Positions 1 to 8,968 of a stretch of DNA of 64,000 nucleotides are shown here, piece after piece; positions within the stretch are counted from its first letter, which is position 1; each line of letters opens with the position of its first letter. Location of the stretch: contig CP009416.1 in the NCBI GenBank assembly GCA_000818095.1, forward strand, positions 1,410,501-1,474,500. Direction: 5' to 3'. A program made the translations under genes and the position numbers. The DNA comes from Jeotgalibacillus malaysiensis. Its GTDB lineage: Bacteria > Bacillota > Bacilli > Bacillales > Jeotgalibacillaceae. Under the pieces are notes generated by a model. It was not told where the DNA came from and made no database searches. It saw only the letters and a list, made by a program, of their open reading frames with translations.

Positions 1-313
1 TTAAAAGTCCAAGCGCAAGCTTTCCGCCGTATACAGGAACATTTACCTGTCGGAGTAAATAAGGTATTCCGCCGATGTGATCTTCATGGCCGTGAGTAAT
101 AAAAAGGCCTTTGATCTTATCAATATTTTTTTCTAAGTAAGTGTAGTCTGGAATAACATAATCAATTCCAAGAAGTTCATCTTCAGGAAATTTGATACCG
201 GCATCGATCAGAATAATTTCATCCTGAAATTGTACGCCGTATGTGTTCTTTCCGATTTCTCCAAGACCACCGAGGGCAAACACAGCAGTCTGGTCATTTT
301 TAACAAATTTCAT
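1..313 (-). CDS. rnjA: Ribonuclease J1, N-terminal part (cut by window edge)
   Basis: RNase J is an endo- and 5'-3' exoribonuclease acting in mRNA turnover and RNA maturation in the cytoplasm. Only the first 104 codons lie in the window. They begin MKFVKNDQ and contain the metallo-beta-lactamase metal-binding signature HGHEDHIGG near residue 80, preceded by the GGLGEIGKN strand typical of RNase J. The start ATG lies 3 bases after the rpoY stop, so the two genes form one transcript, as in B. subtilis (ykzG-rnjA). The C-terminal part lies outside the window. Confidence 0.95.
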   Translation of the reverse strand, partial: MKFVKNDQTAVFALGGLGEIGKNTYGVQFQDEIILIDAGIKFPEDELLGIDYVIPDYTYLEKNIDKIKGLFITHGHEDHIGGIPYLLRQVNVPVYGGKLALGLL

Positions 314-316
314 CTA

Positions 317-526
317 TTACAGCTGTTCCAGTTTGTAATTTTGATGATTTTGTTCGTACTCTAAATATTTGCCCTCTAGCTTTTGTACAAACTCAATATT
401 GTAGCCATGTCCGCTGAGCTTTTTACGTACTTCTTCTTCCGTCTCAGACTCAATATACATCGCCTTCGTTTTTTCTCTCACTGGTACCTCTGAAGCAATT
501 TCCTGGTAATAAACCTTAAAAATCAT
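317..526 (-). CDS. rpoY: RNA polymerase epsilon subunit
   Basis: Small accessory subunit of Firmicute RNA polymerase (YkzG family), 69 residues, the usual length for the family. The start MIFKVYYQE, the acidic middle and the motif [13 protein letters not shown] match the family. It has a good GGAGAG ribosome binding site. It directly precedes rnjA with a 3-base gap, the conserved arrangement in Bacillales. A terminator-like hairpin lies about 30 bases upstream on the same strand, suggesting that read-through controls the pair. Confidence 0.93.
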   Translation of the reverse strand: MIFKVYYQEIASEVPVREKTKAMYIESETEEEVRKKLSGHGYNIEFVQKLEGKYLEYEQNHQNYKLEQL

Positions 527-549
527 GTGTATCTCTCCTTCATATAATT

Positions 550-576
550 ACTAAAAAAGCGCATTCTTTGCGCTTT
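550..576 (-). terminator. Terminator-like hairpin in the rpoY-rnjA leader
   Basis: On the minus strand AAAGCGCA and TGCGCTTT form an 8-bp stem (+ strand 556-563 and 569-576) with a 5-base loop, followed by a run of T. It lies between any upstream promoter and the rpoY ribosome binding site, and the space to the rpoY start is too short for a separate promoter. It may terminate upstream transcripts or act as an attenuator. Confidence 0.5.
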
Positions 577-666
577 AATTATCATGTTCAACAATTTAAA
601 AATCTTACTTCATTTTATAGGGTGTAAATATGTCAGTAATATTCTGTACGCTTTACCCCGAACATA

Positions 667-695
667 AAGAACAGCCCTCCTGATGATGAAGGGCT
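667..695 (-). terminator. Weak terminator after the small basic peptide gene
   Basis: AGCCCT (673-678) and AGGGCT (690-695) form a 6-bp stem with an 11-base loop. On the minus strand a TTCTTT run follows. It begins about 10 bases after the stop of the 23-codon ORF. Confidence 0.4.
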
Positions 696-704
696 TACAG
701 GGGC

Positions 705-776
705 TCAGGCAATCATCTTTTTACGCAACATGTCTCTCCACTGTCGTGCAAGCTTTTTCTTAAGCTTCTTCAACAT
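705..776 (-). CDS. Predicted 23-residue basic amphipathic peptide
   Basis: I do not recognise this gene. The ORF encodes MLKKLKKKLARQWRDMLRKK followed by MIA and a TGA stop. It has an excellent AAGGAG ribosome binding site (786-791) 9 bases before the ATG and a good sigma-A-type promoter just upstream (TTTACA, 17 bases, TATGAT). A hairpin follows the stop. The peptide has about ten basic residues and one acidic one, and hydrophobic residues at 2, 5, 9, 13, 16, 17, 21 and 22, which would give an amphipathic helix. It sits between def and rpoY. Function unknown; it could be a membrane-binding or RNA-binding peptide, or a leader peptide. Confidence 0.55.
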   Translation of the reverse strand: MLKKLKKKLARQWRDMLRKKMIA

Positions 777-797
777 CGCGGATCACTCCTTATCATT

Positions 798-826
798 ATC
801 ATAACGCGGAATGAGCGATCTGTAAA
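798..826 (-). promoter_or_regulatory. Sigma-A-type promoter for the small peptide gene
   Basis: On the minus strand TTTACA (821-826) is spaced 17 bases from TATGAT (798-803). Transcription would begin near 791, leaving a very short leader with the ribosome binding site at its 5' end. Confidence 0.55.
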
Positions 827-865
827 GATAAGGTTCTTGACATAGGAAGTAAAAAAGTTATTTAA

Positions 866-1420
866 TTATCTTTCAAGTGGTTCAGCATCATCAGGCTCTT
901 TGAATGGATCTTCCTGATTGATATGATCATAAAACATGATTCCGTTCAGATGATCAATCTCATGCTGTGCAGCAATTGCGGCAAGTCCTTTTAAACGGAA
1001 CTTCACCTCAGCGCCATCTGTATCAATTCCGCGGATTGTTACTCTGGCATAGCGGACAACATATCCCGGAATATTTTCATCTACTGACAGACAACCTTCA
1101 CCTGAAGTTAAATAGGTCTTATCAACTGAATGACTGATGATCTTAGGATTGGCAATACTAAAACTGTACTCCCTGCCATTGCTGTCTTCAAGATGCAGGG
1201 CAAATATTTGTTTTGAAACATTTATTTGCGGAGCAGCAAGTCCGATCCCGGGACGCAGGTCATATTTCTCAGCAGTCTCGGGATCCTGGCTGTTTTTTAT
1301 ATAGTCAAGAAGTAAAGCCATTGTTTCTTTATCTGTGTCAGATAAAGGAATCTGTACTTTTTCAGCTTTTTGCCGCAGGACAGGGTGACCGTCCCGGACA
1401 ATATCTTTCATTGTAATCAT
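866..1420 (-). CDS. def: Peptide deformylase
   Basis: Removes the formyl group from the initiator methionine of new proteins; metal-dependent cytoplasmic enzyme. All three active-site motifs are present: GIGLAAPQI, GEGCLS and QHEIDHLNG. Residue pattern and length (184) match B. subtilis DefB, including the start MITMKDIVRDGHP. I chose the second ATG because it has better spacing to GGGAGG. It is divergent from ykyA, as in B. subtilis. Confidence 0.95.
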   Translation of the reverse strand: MITMKDIVRDGHPVLRQKAEKVQIPLSDTDKETMALLLDYIKNSQDPETAEKYDLRPGIGLAAPQINVSKQIFALHLEDSNGREYSFSIANPKIISHSVDKTYLTSGEGCLSVDENIPGYVVRYARVTIRGIDTDGAEVKFRLKGLAAIAAQHEIDHLNGIMFYDHINQEDPFKEPDDAEPLER

Positions 1421-1575
1421 CATTCTTTCCTCCCGATCAAATCATTATAAGCCATATCATATCAGATTATACGGCTGAAAAAAATTAATGAAGCCAAAAC
1501 ATGTGTGTAAAAGATATATTATGACAAAAATATCTCAATTTAGGGGAATTACAATAGTGCTCCGGCTAAAAAAGA

Positions 1576-1604
1576 TTGAAGTTTGTCCTAATCATAGATA
1601 TGAT
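1576..1604 (+). promoter_or_regulatory. Promoter of ykyA
   Basis: TTGAAG (1576-1581), a 17-base spacer and TATGAT (1599-1604), 34 bases before the GTG start of ykyA. Confidence 0.6.
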
Positions 1605-1637
1605 ATTAAGTGTTATTATTCAAGGGGGTTACATTAA

Positions 1638-2288
1638 GTGAAAACATACATAGCAGGCGCTTTTTGTTTTTCAGCGATTTTACTGTCGGGTTGTGTGTTC
1701 GGAGCACCTGCAGAGGAAGAAATCAGTGAAAAACTTGAAGCTGCTGTAGCAGCAGAAGAAAATTACGTAAGTGCACAGAATGATCTGCGGGAACTCGAAA
1801 CAGCAGAGCAGGAATTATACGATGAAATTATGTCCATGAGCATGGAAGAGTTTGAACAGATTAATACTTTGGCAGATGAGGCCCTGAGTAATCTCGATGA
1901 AAGAGAAGAAAAGCTGGCTGAAGAAAGAACTGCGATTGAAAATTCACAGGAAGAATTCAGCGGTGTAGAAGAGCTTACGGGTGACCTTGAATCAGAAGAA
2001 GTTAGAGCGCATGTAGAAGAGATGATTGAAACGATGAATAATCGTTATGCTTCTCATGAGGAACTGACAAAAGCATATGAATCAGGCATCTCACTAAACA
2101 GAGAACTATATGAGCTGCTTAAGAACGAAGAACTTCAGCTTGAGGAGCTTGAACAGCAGATTACATCAGTGAATGACCAGAATGCAGTGATTATTGAAGC
2201 GAACACAGCATTTAATGAATTAACAAGTGAATACAATGAACTGAAGGCTGAATATTATGATTTGGCGGAATTAAATACTGAAGAGTAG
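1638..2288 (+). CDS. ykyA: YkyA-family cell-wall lipoprotein
   Basis: Putative exported lipoprotein of 216 residues. The signal peptide ends in a lipobox LLSGC near residue 19, so it should be lipid-anchored outside the membrane. The rest is almost wholly acidic helix with heptad-like repeats of E, L and A, suggesting a long coiled coil. The start is GTG after AAGGGGG. It lies between def and the pdh operon exactly as B. subtilis ykyA does. The family (YkyA, putative cell-wall binding lipoprotein) has no established biochemical function. Confidence 0.85.
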   Translation: MKTYIAGAFCFSAILLSGCVFGAPAEEEISEKLEAAVAAEENYVSAQNDLRELETAEQELYDEIMSMSMEEFEQINTLADEALSNLDEREEKLAEERTAIENSQEEFSGVEELTGDLESEEVRAHVEEMIETMNNRYASHEELTKAYESGISLNRELYELLKNEELQLEELEQQITSVNDQNAVIIEANTAFNELTSEYNELKAEYYDLAELNTEE

Positions 2289-2312
2289 ACAATTGTCTGC
2301 TCTTTTTTTTAT
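2283..2312 (+). terminator. Terminator of ykyA
   Basis: AGAGTAGACAA pairs with TTGTCTGCTCT and is followed by eight T. The hairpin overlaps the ykyA stop codon. Confidence 0.8.
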
Positions 2313-2434
2313 GTTCAGACATATAACAGTTTCTGAACCAGCCAATTAATATAGTACAGATACGTTAAAAAGTAATACAGATATAGAAACCTGTGTAAAA
2401 AAATAACTTTAAAAAACTGGTCAAAACTTTATGA

Positions 2435-2463
2435 TTGACGTTATATAAGCAGTCATGTAGAAT
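2435..2463 (+). promoter_or_regulatory. Promoter of the pdh operon
   Basis: TTGACG (2435-2440), a 17-base spacer and TAGAAT (2458-2463). It predicts an untranslated leader of about 160 bases before pdhA. In the leader I see only a small hairpin near 2540 (CCAC/GTGG with T/A flanks); the rest of 2313-2620 is AT-rich and shows no gene. Confidence 0.65.
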
Positions 2464-2621
2464 TTATTTCGTAAACTGTATTAATGGTTTAAACAAACAA
2501 ATTAATACAGATAAAAAGAATTTAGCACTTTAGGTTTTTTACCACTTGATTTGTGGAAAAATATAAAGTAATTGTGTTCTGAAGATGGACACGCATGAAT
2601 TTGACAAAACCGAAAGGATAG

Positions 2622-3743
<1,122 letters not shown>

Positions 3744-3746
3744 GCC

Positions 3747-4724
3747 ATGGCACAAATGACGATGATTCAGGCAATTACAGATGCACTCCGGACAGAACTT
3801 AAAAATGACGAAAATGTTCTTGTGTTCGGTGAAGACGTTGGTAATAACGGAGGCGTATTCCGTGCAACTGAAGGTCTGCAAAAAGAATTTGGTGAAGAAC
3901 GCGTATTTGATACTCCGCTTGCGGAATCAGGTATCGGCGGTCTTGCAATTGGTCTTGCCCTTGAAGGCTACCGTCCAGTGCCGGAAATTCAGTTCTTCGG
4001 CTTCGTATTTGAAGTAATGGACTCAGTAAGCGGTCAGATGGCACGTATGAGATACCGCAGCGGTGGCAAGTACAGCTCACCAATTACAATCCGTTCACCA
4101 TTTGGAGGCGGTGTTCATACACCTGAACTTCACGCTGATTCATTAGAAGGCTTAATGGCACAGCAGCCTGGTCTGAAGGTTGTTATCCCTTCAACACCAA
4201 CTGATGCAAAAGGACTTCTAATTTCAGCAATCCGCGATAACGATCCTGTTATCTTCCTTGAGCACATGAAGTTATACCGTTCATTCCGTGAAGATGTACC
4301 TGAAGAAGAGTACACAATCGAGATCGGTAAAGCAGATGTGAAACGTGAAGGAACTGATCTTACAATCGTAACTTACGGTGCAATGGTACACGAATCACTT
4401 AAAGCTGCTGAACAGCTTGAAAAAGATGGCCACTCTGTAGAGGTTATTGATCTTCGCACAATTCAGCCGCTTGATATCGAAACAATCATCAAATCAGTTG
4501 AGAAGACAAATCGTGCAATCGTCGTTCAGGAAGCTCAAAAACAGGCTGGTATTGCAGCAAGCGTAGTAGCTGAAATCAATGACCGCGCGATCCTTAGTCT
4601 TGAAGCACCAGTGCTTCGTGTAGCAGCTGCTGATACTGTATTCCCATTCTCTCAGGCAGAATCAGTATGGCTTCCAAATGCTAAAGACGTAGTAGCAACA
4701 GCTAAAAAAGTACTTGAATTTTAA
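3747..4724 (+). CDS. pdhB: Pyruvate dehydrogenase E1 component, beta subunit
   Basis: Transketolase-like beta subunit of E1, 325 residues. Conserved segments seen: [50 protein letters not shown] and the C-terminal domain [12 protein letters not shown]. Sequence is nearly colinear with B. subtilis PdhB. It lies 3 bases after pdhA and is followed by a stem-loop before pdhC. Confidence 0.97.
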   Translation: MAQMTMIQAITDALRTELKNDENVLVFGEDVGNNGGVFRATEGLQKEFGEERVFDTPLAESGIGGLAIGLALEGYRPVPEIQFFGFVFEVMDSVSGQMARMRYRSGGKYSSPITIRSPFGGGVHTPELHADSLEGLMAQQPGLKVVIPSTPTDAKGLLISAIRDNDPVIFLEHMKLYRSFREDVPEEEYTIEIGKADVKREGTDLTIVTYGAMVHESLKAAEQLEKDGHSVEVIDLRTIQPLDIETIIKSVEKTNRAIVVQEAQKQAGIAASVVAEINDRAILSLEAPVLRVAAADTVFPFSQAESVWLPNAKDVVATAKKVLEF

Positions 4725-4730
4725 TGAGTG

Positions 4731-4760
4731 AAACGGAGAGTTTTCTCCGTTTTCCCTTTT
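4731..4760 (+). terminator. Stem-loop between pdhB and pdhC
   Basis: AAACGGAGA (4731-4739) and TCTCCGTTT (4744-4752) form a 9-bp perfect stem with a 4-base loop, then TCCCTTTT. The T tract is interrupted, so it may be a partial terminator or an mRNA-stabilising or processing structure that sets E1 against E2/E3 levels. Confidence 0.55.
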
Positions 4761-4810
4761 ATAAAAACTAATGCAAGAATAGAAAATTCCTAACCAGGAG
4801 GGTGAAAACA

Positions 4811-6133
4811 TTGTCATTCGAATTTAAATTACCTGATATCGGTGAAGGTATTCACGAAGGTGAAATTGTAAAATGGTTTATCAGTGTTGGAGATAAAGTA
4901 GAAGAAGATGACGTGCTGTGTGAAGTACAAAATGATAAAGCCGTTGTAGAAATTCCATCTCCAGTAGCTGGTACTGTTGAAGAAATTCTTGTAGATGAGG
5001 GAACAGTAGCAGTAGTAGGTGACACGCTGATCAAATTTGATGCACCTGGCTATGAAAACCTTCAGTTTAAAGGTTCTGACAGCAGTGATGAGAAAAAAGA
5101 AGAGCCTAAAGAAGAACCAAAAGAAGAAAAGAAAGAAGAAGCGCCAAAAGACACTTCTTCTGAAGAAACAACTGAAGCTAAGCCTCAGGAAGATGTAGAT
5201 CCTGACCGCCGCGTAATCGCGATGCCTTCAGTACGTAAGTATGCGCGCGATAACGATGTTGATATCCGTTACGTATCAGGTTCAGGTAAAAACGGCCGCG
5301 TCTCAAAAGAAGATATCGATGCATATCTGAAAGGCGATACAGCTGAAGCTAAATCAGAAACAACTGAACAGCCAGCTGAGCAGAAAGAAGAAAAATCAGC
5401 ACCAAAATCAACTCCGGCTCCAGAGGGTGAATTCCCTGAAACACGTGAGAAGATGAGCGGCATGAGAAAAGCTATTGCTAAAGCAATGGTTAACTCTAAG
5501 CACACTGCTCCACACGTTACGCTAATGGACGAAGTTGATGTAGAAAAGCTTGTTGCACACCGTAAGAAGTTCAAGGAAATTGCACTTGAAAAAGATGTCA
5601 AGCTGACATTCCTTCCATACGTTGTGAAAGCACTTGTATCAGCACTGCGTGAGTACCCTGTACTTAACACAATGCTTGATGATGAAACGCAGGAAATTGT
5701 TCAGAAGCACTACTACAATATTGGTATTGCTGCTGATACTGAAAAAGGACTTGTGGTACCAGTCGTGAAGCATGCTGACCGCAAATCTGTATTCGGTATT
5801 TCTGACGAGATCAACCAGCTTGCAGGTAAAGCACGTGACGGTAAACTTTCAGGTGATGAAATGAAGGGTGCTTCTTGCACAATCACGAATATCGGTTCAG
5901 CTGGTGGACAATGGTTCACACCGGTTATTAACCACCCTGAAGTTGCAATTCTAGGAATTGGCCGTATTGCAGAGAAGCCGGTAGTAAAAAATGGTGAAAT
6001 TGTAGCGGCTCCTGTGTTAGCATTATCATTGAGCTTCGATCACCGTATGATTGATGGTGCAACGGCACAAAATGCGTTAAACCACATCAAACGTTTATTG
6101 AACGATCCAGAACTTTTACTAATGGAGGCGTAA
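4811..6133 (+). CDS. pdhC: Dihydrolipoyllysine-residue acetyltransferase (E2 of PDH)
   Basis: Core of the pyruvate dehydrogenase complex, transferring the acetyl group to CoA. Domains in order: lipoyl domain residues 1-80 with lipoyl lysine K43 ([10 protein letters not shown]); an acidic Glu/Lys/Pro/Ala linker; the E1/E3-binding domain ([14 protein letters not shown]) near 140-175; a second linker; and the catalytic domain from about 205 with the DHRMIDG motif (His near 411). I place the start at TTG 4811, 9 bases after AGGAGG (4796-4801); a GTG at 4802 abuts the ribosome binding site. 440 residues. Confidence 0.95.
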   Translation: MSFEFKLPDIGEGIHEGEIVKWFISVGDKVEEDDVLCEVQNDKAVVEIPSPVAGTVEEILVDEGTVAVVGDTLIKFDAPGYENLQFKGSDSSDEKKEEPKEEPKEEKKEEAPKDTSSEETTEAKPQEDVDPDRRVIAMPSVRKYARDNDVDIRYVSGSGKNGRVSKEDIDAYLKGDTAEAKSETTEQPAEQKEEKSAPKSTPAPEGEFPETREKMSGMRKAIAKAMVNSKHTAPHVTLMDEVDVEKLVAHRKKFKEIALEKDVKLTFLPYVVKALVSALREYPVLNTMLDDETQEIVQKHYYNIGIAADTEKGLVVPVVKHADRKSVFGISDEINQLAGKARDGKLSGDEMKGASCTITNIGSAGGQWFTPVINHPEVAILGIGRIAEKPVVKNGEIVAAPVLALSLSFDHRMIDGATAQNALNHIKRLLNDPELLLMEA

Positions 6134-6137
6134 AACA

Positions 6138-7547
6138 ATGGTAGTTGGAGATTTCCCAATCGAAACAGATACTCTCGTCATCGGATCAGGTCCTGGAGGT
6201 TATGTTGCAGCAATCCGTGCAGCACAGCTTGGACAAAAGGTAACAATTGTTGAGAAAGAAAATCTTGGCGGCGTATGTCTAAATGTTGGCTGTATCCCGT
6301 CAAAAGCAATGATCTCAATCGGTCACCGCTATGAGCATGCTAAAGGCTCAGATGACATGGGAATCGTAGCTGAAAATGTGAAGATTAACTTTGATAAAGC
6401 TCAGGAATGGAAAGCCGGTGTAGTTAAAAAACTTACTGGTGGCGTTGAAGGGCTTCTAAAAGGTAATAAAGTAGAAATCGTTCGCGGTGAAGCATACTTT
6501 GTGGACAGCGAAACAGTGAAAGTAATGGATGAAAAGAATTCTCAAACTTACAAGTTTAAGAATGCAATTGTGGCAACCGGTTCACGCCCGATTGAAATTC
6601 CATCTTTCAAATTCTCTAAGCGTGTACTTGATTCAACTGGTGCTCTTGCACTTAAAGAAATCCCTAACAAGCTTGTTGTAATCGGTGGAGGATATATCGG
6701 TACTGAGCTTGGAACTGCATATGCAAATATGGGTTCTGAAGTAACAATTCTTGAAGGTGCTGATGACATCCTTGGCGGATTCGAAAAGCAGATGACTTCA
6801 GTTGTTAAAAAAGGTCTGAAGAAAAAAGGCGTTGACGTCATTACAAAAGCAATGGCTAAAGGCGTTGAAGAGTCTGAAGACGGCGTGAAAGTATCGTACG
6901 AAGCTAAGGGTGAAGAAGTAACAATTGATGCTGATTACGTACTTGTAACTGTTGGTCGTCGTCCAAATACAGATGAGCTTGGTCTTGACCAGGTTGGTAT
7001 TGAAATGACTGACAAAGGAATTATCAAAACAGACAAGCAGTGCCGTACAAGCGTTGATAATATCTATGCGATCGGTGACATCGTTGACGGACCACCACTT
7101 GCGCATAAAGCTTCTTACGAAGGTAAAATCGCTGCTGAAGTAATCGGCGGAGAAAAGTCTGAAGTAGACTACCTTGCAATTCCTGCTGTATGCTTCACAG
7201 ATCCTGAACTGGCAACAGTTGGATATAACGAAGCACAGGCAAAAGAAGAAGGTATTGAAGTGAACGCTGCCAAATTCCCATTTGGTGCAAATGGACGAGC
7301 GCTTGCACTTAACCAGACTGAAGGTTTTGTTAAGCTTGTAACGCGTAAAGAAGATGGCTTGATCATTGGAGCACAGATCGCTGGTGACGGCGCTTCTGAC
7401 ATGATCGCTGAGCTTGGTCTTGCAATCGAAGCAGGAATGACTGCTGAAGATGTGGCAATGACAATCCACGCTCACCCAACTTTAGGTGAAATTTCTATGG
7501 AAGCTGCAGAAGTAGCACTTGGAACACCTATTCATATCGTGAAGTAA
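6138..7547 (+). CDS. pdhD: Dihydrolipoyl dehydrogenase (E3 of PDH)
   Basis: Flavoprotein that reoxidises the lipoyl groups of E2 with NAD. The FAD site [14 protein letters not shown] is near residue 12, the redox-active pair is C47/C52 ([13 protein letters not shown]), the NAD site is [10 protein letters not shown], and the active-site base is H446 in HAHPTLGE. 469 residues, normal length. It lies 4 bases after pdhC and is followed by a strong terminator, so it closes the operon. Confidence 0.97.
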   Translation: MVVGDFPIETDTLVIGSGPGGYVAAIRAAQLGQKVTIVEKENLGGVCLNVGCIPSKAMISIGHRYEHAKGSDDMGIVAENVKINFDKAQEWKAGVVKKLTGGVEGLLKGNKVEIVRGEAYFVDSETVKVMDEKNSQTYKFKNAIVATGSRPIEIPSFKFSKRVLDSTGALALKEIPNKLVVIGGGYIGTELGTAYANMGSEVTILEGADDILGGFEKQMTSVVKKGLKKKGVDVITKAMAKGVEESEDGVKVSYEAKGEEVTIDADYVLVTVGRRPNTDELGLDQVGIEMTDKGIIKTDKQCRTSVDNIYAIGDIVDGPPLAHKASYEGKIAAEVIGGEKSEVDYLAIPAVCFTDPELATVGYNEAQAKEEGIEVNAAKFPFGANGRALALNQTEGFVKLVTRKEDGLIIGAQIAGDGASDMIAELGLAIEAGMTAEDVAMTIHAHPTLGEISMEAAEVALGTPIHIVK

Positions 7548-7555
7548 TACTTTTT

Positions 7556-7584
7556 AAGAGCTGTGCTTTTTGCACAGCTCTTTT
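7556..7584 (+). terminator. Terminator of the pdh operon
   Basis: AAGAGCTGTGC (7556-7566) and GCACAGCTCTT (7572-7582) with a TTTTT loop and trailing T. Confidence 0.85.
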
Positions 7585-7667
7585 AAATTTGTCATATTTC
7601 AGTTAAATCTGGAAAAAAGTTTGTGCTATACTGATCATATACATATATTGAAGGGTGAGGTTATCCG

Positions 7668-8507
7668 TTGAAAATTTATGCACCAGTGGCTGTCTCAGCA
7701 GCGCTATTACTTGCTGCATGCAGCTCAGAAGAAGCAGAGCAGCCGAAAGAACAAGAGCAGGAACAGGCAGTATCATCTGAAGAGAGTACAGATGAACCTG
7801 TTGAAGAAAATACGGAAGTAGAAGAAGCAGTTGAAGAGTCAGAAGAAACTGCCGCAGAACCAGTTGAGCCATTGTATGAAATCAATGAAGCAAATTGGTC
7901 TGTAACACCAATCAGTGATGCGCCTTCAAATGTTGTTTTACTGACAATTGATGATGCGCCTGATCAGCATGCAGTAGAAATGGCTCAAAAATTACATGAA
8001 ATGGATGCCCCGGCTATCTTTTTTGTGAATGGTCACTTCTTGGACACGCCTGAGGAAGAAGAGATGTTAAAAGAAATTCACGAATTAGGCTTTCCGATCG
8101 GGAATCATACTTTTTCACATCCGAATTTAAGAGAGATTTCAGAAGAAGAACAGCGTGAAGAAATTATTTCTCTAAGTGATCGCGTCGAAGAAATCATTGG
8201 TGAACGTCCTAAATTCTTCAGAGCGCCATTTGGTGCTAACACTGACTTTACAGAATCACTTGTAAAAGAAGAAGGAATGGTACTGATGAACTGGACATAC
8301 GGATATGACTGGGAAGCAGATTATCAGGATGCAGCAGCACTTGCTGACATTATGGTAAACACTGAATACCTTTCACCAGGTGCGAACCTGCTGATGCATG
8401 ACCGTACCTGGACAAATGAAGCACTGACTGACATTGTCGAAGGTCTCAGAGCAAAAGACTATTCAATTGTAGATCCAAAAACAATCAATGGATATGAAGA
8501 GAATTAA
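7668..8507 (+). CDS. Polysaccharide deacetylase (NodB-domain) lipoprotein
   Basis: Likely an extracellular, membrane-anchored deacetylase of N-acetylated glycans such as peptidoglycan. The start is TTG after GGTGAGG. The signal peptide has a lipobox LLLAAC near residue 18, then a Glu-rich linker to about residue 65. The NodB homology domain has the metal/catalytic motifs TIDDAPD, HTFSHPN and RAPFG, followed by LLMHD. The second aspartate of motif 1 is present. It stands alone between two terminators; the substrate is not shown by the sequence. It occupies the place where B. subtilis has slp. Confidence 0.85.
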   Translation: MKIYAPVAVSAALLLAACSSEEAEQPKEQEQEQAVSSEESTDEPVEENTEVEEAVEESEETAAEPVEPLYEINEANWSVTPISDAPSNVVLLTIDDAPDQHAVEMAQKLHEMDAPAIFFVNGHFLDTPEEEEMLKEIHELGFPIGNHTFSHPNLREISEEEQREEIISLSDRVEEIIGERPKFFRAPFGANTDFTESLVKEEGMVLMNWTYGYDWEADYQDAAALADIMVNTEYLSPGANLLMHDRTWTNEALTDIVEGLRAKDYSIVDPKTINGYEEN

Positions 8508-8511
8508 TTCT

Positions 8512-8542
8512 AAAGCAGGGCATGAGATTGCCTTGCTTTTTT
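8512..8542 (+). terminator. Terminator of the NodB-domain lipoprotein gene
   Basis: AAAGCAGGGCA and TGCCTTGCTTT (one G-T pair) followed by TTT. Confidence 0.75.
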
Positions 8543-8595
8543 ATAATCCATAAGTTTTCAGAACATACAAATTTTAATGATTGATCAATTTGTTA

Positions 8596-8644
8596 TTGTA
8601 TTTTTTACCCTGAAGCGTTAAAATATTAAACGAAAGCGCTTACA
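8596..8644 (+). promoter_or_regulatory. Promoter with overlapping cre (CcpA) site for a small RNA
   Basis: TTGTAT (8596-8601), a 17-base spacer and TAAAAT (8619-8624) predict a start near 8631. CGAAAGCGCTTACA (8631-8644) matches the cre consensus TGWAANCGNTNWCA at 13 of 14 positions and sits on the predicted start, which would place it for repression by CcpA. Confidence 0.6.
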
Positions 8645-8747
8645 AGCATATGGGGATGGGAGTAAGCCGAACGGGTGAGCAATCTATATATACTCGTCAT
8701 GAATAATAAGGGAAAGAAAAGCTGATGCCCGTTGCATCAGCTTTTTT
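8631..8747 (+). ncRNA. Predicted small RNA in the SR1 position (pdhD-speA interval)
   Basis: A promoter, a cre site and a very strong terminator (AAAGCTGATGC / GCATCAGCTTT, 8718-8744, then T) bound a transcript of about 115 bases that carries no convincing gene. The longest ATG frame has 18 codons and no ribosome binding site. In B. subtilis the dual-function regulatory RNA SR1 is encoded between pdhD and speA and is repressed by CcpN and CcpA; position and cre control match, but I find no SR1P-like reading frame. The 5' half is G-rich (GGGGATGGGAG). Confidence 0.5.
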
Positions 8748-8762
8748 CTTTTCTGAGATATT

Positions 8763-8956
8763 GGCTTTGTTAAAGCTGGCTGTTGATGTCAGCTACTGGG
8801 GGATGCTTTTTAGCAGGTGCGCCATTTTGTGGCGCCATCCCCGCCTCCTCGTCTTTCCTCCTGGAGTCGCCTCTTTTGCTAAAATCAACAGCTGTGTTAA
8901 TGACCAATGTTATTTCGTGCAGCCGGGGCTACATTCGCCAGCTAAATTTAACAAAG
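8763..8956 (+). repeat. Degenerate, rearranged copy of the 195-bp dispersed element
   Basis: Begins GGCTTTGTTAAAG and matches the reverse complement of the copies at 10329 and 21025 through the block CTTTTTAGCAGGTGCGCC and the GGCGCCATCCCCGCCTCCTCG core. It then lacks most of the GCTTCGCC-to-GGTCTC segment. At the far side the terminal arm (GTGTTAATGACCAATGTTAT) is inverted relative to the rest, and it ends TTTAACAAAG. No clear target duplication. It fills most of the 8748-8968 gap; nothing else is seen there. Confidence 0.7.
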
Positions 8957-8968
8957 TAAAAAGGCATC

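Noticed and set aside
6798-7475. 225-codon frame antisense to pdhD
   Set aside because: Composition (rich in F, C, S, N) is that of the reverse of a conserved coding sequence; pdhD is certain on the + strand.
8650-8706. 18-codon ATG frame inside the predicted small RNA
   Set aside because: No ribosome binding site and no likeness to SR1P; kept only as a remark.
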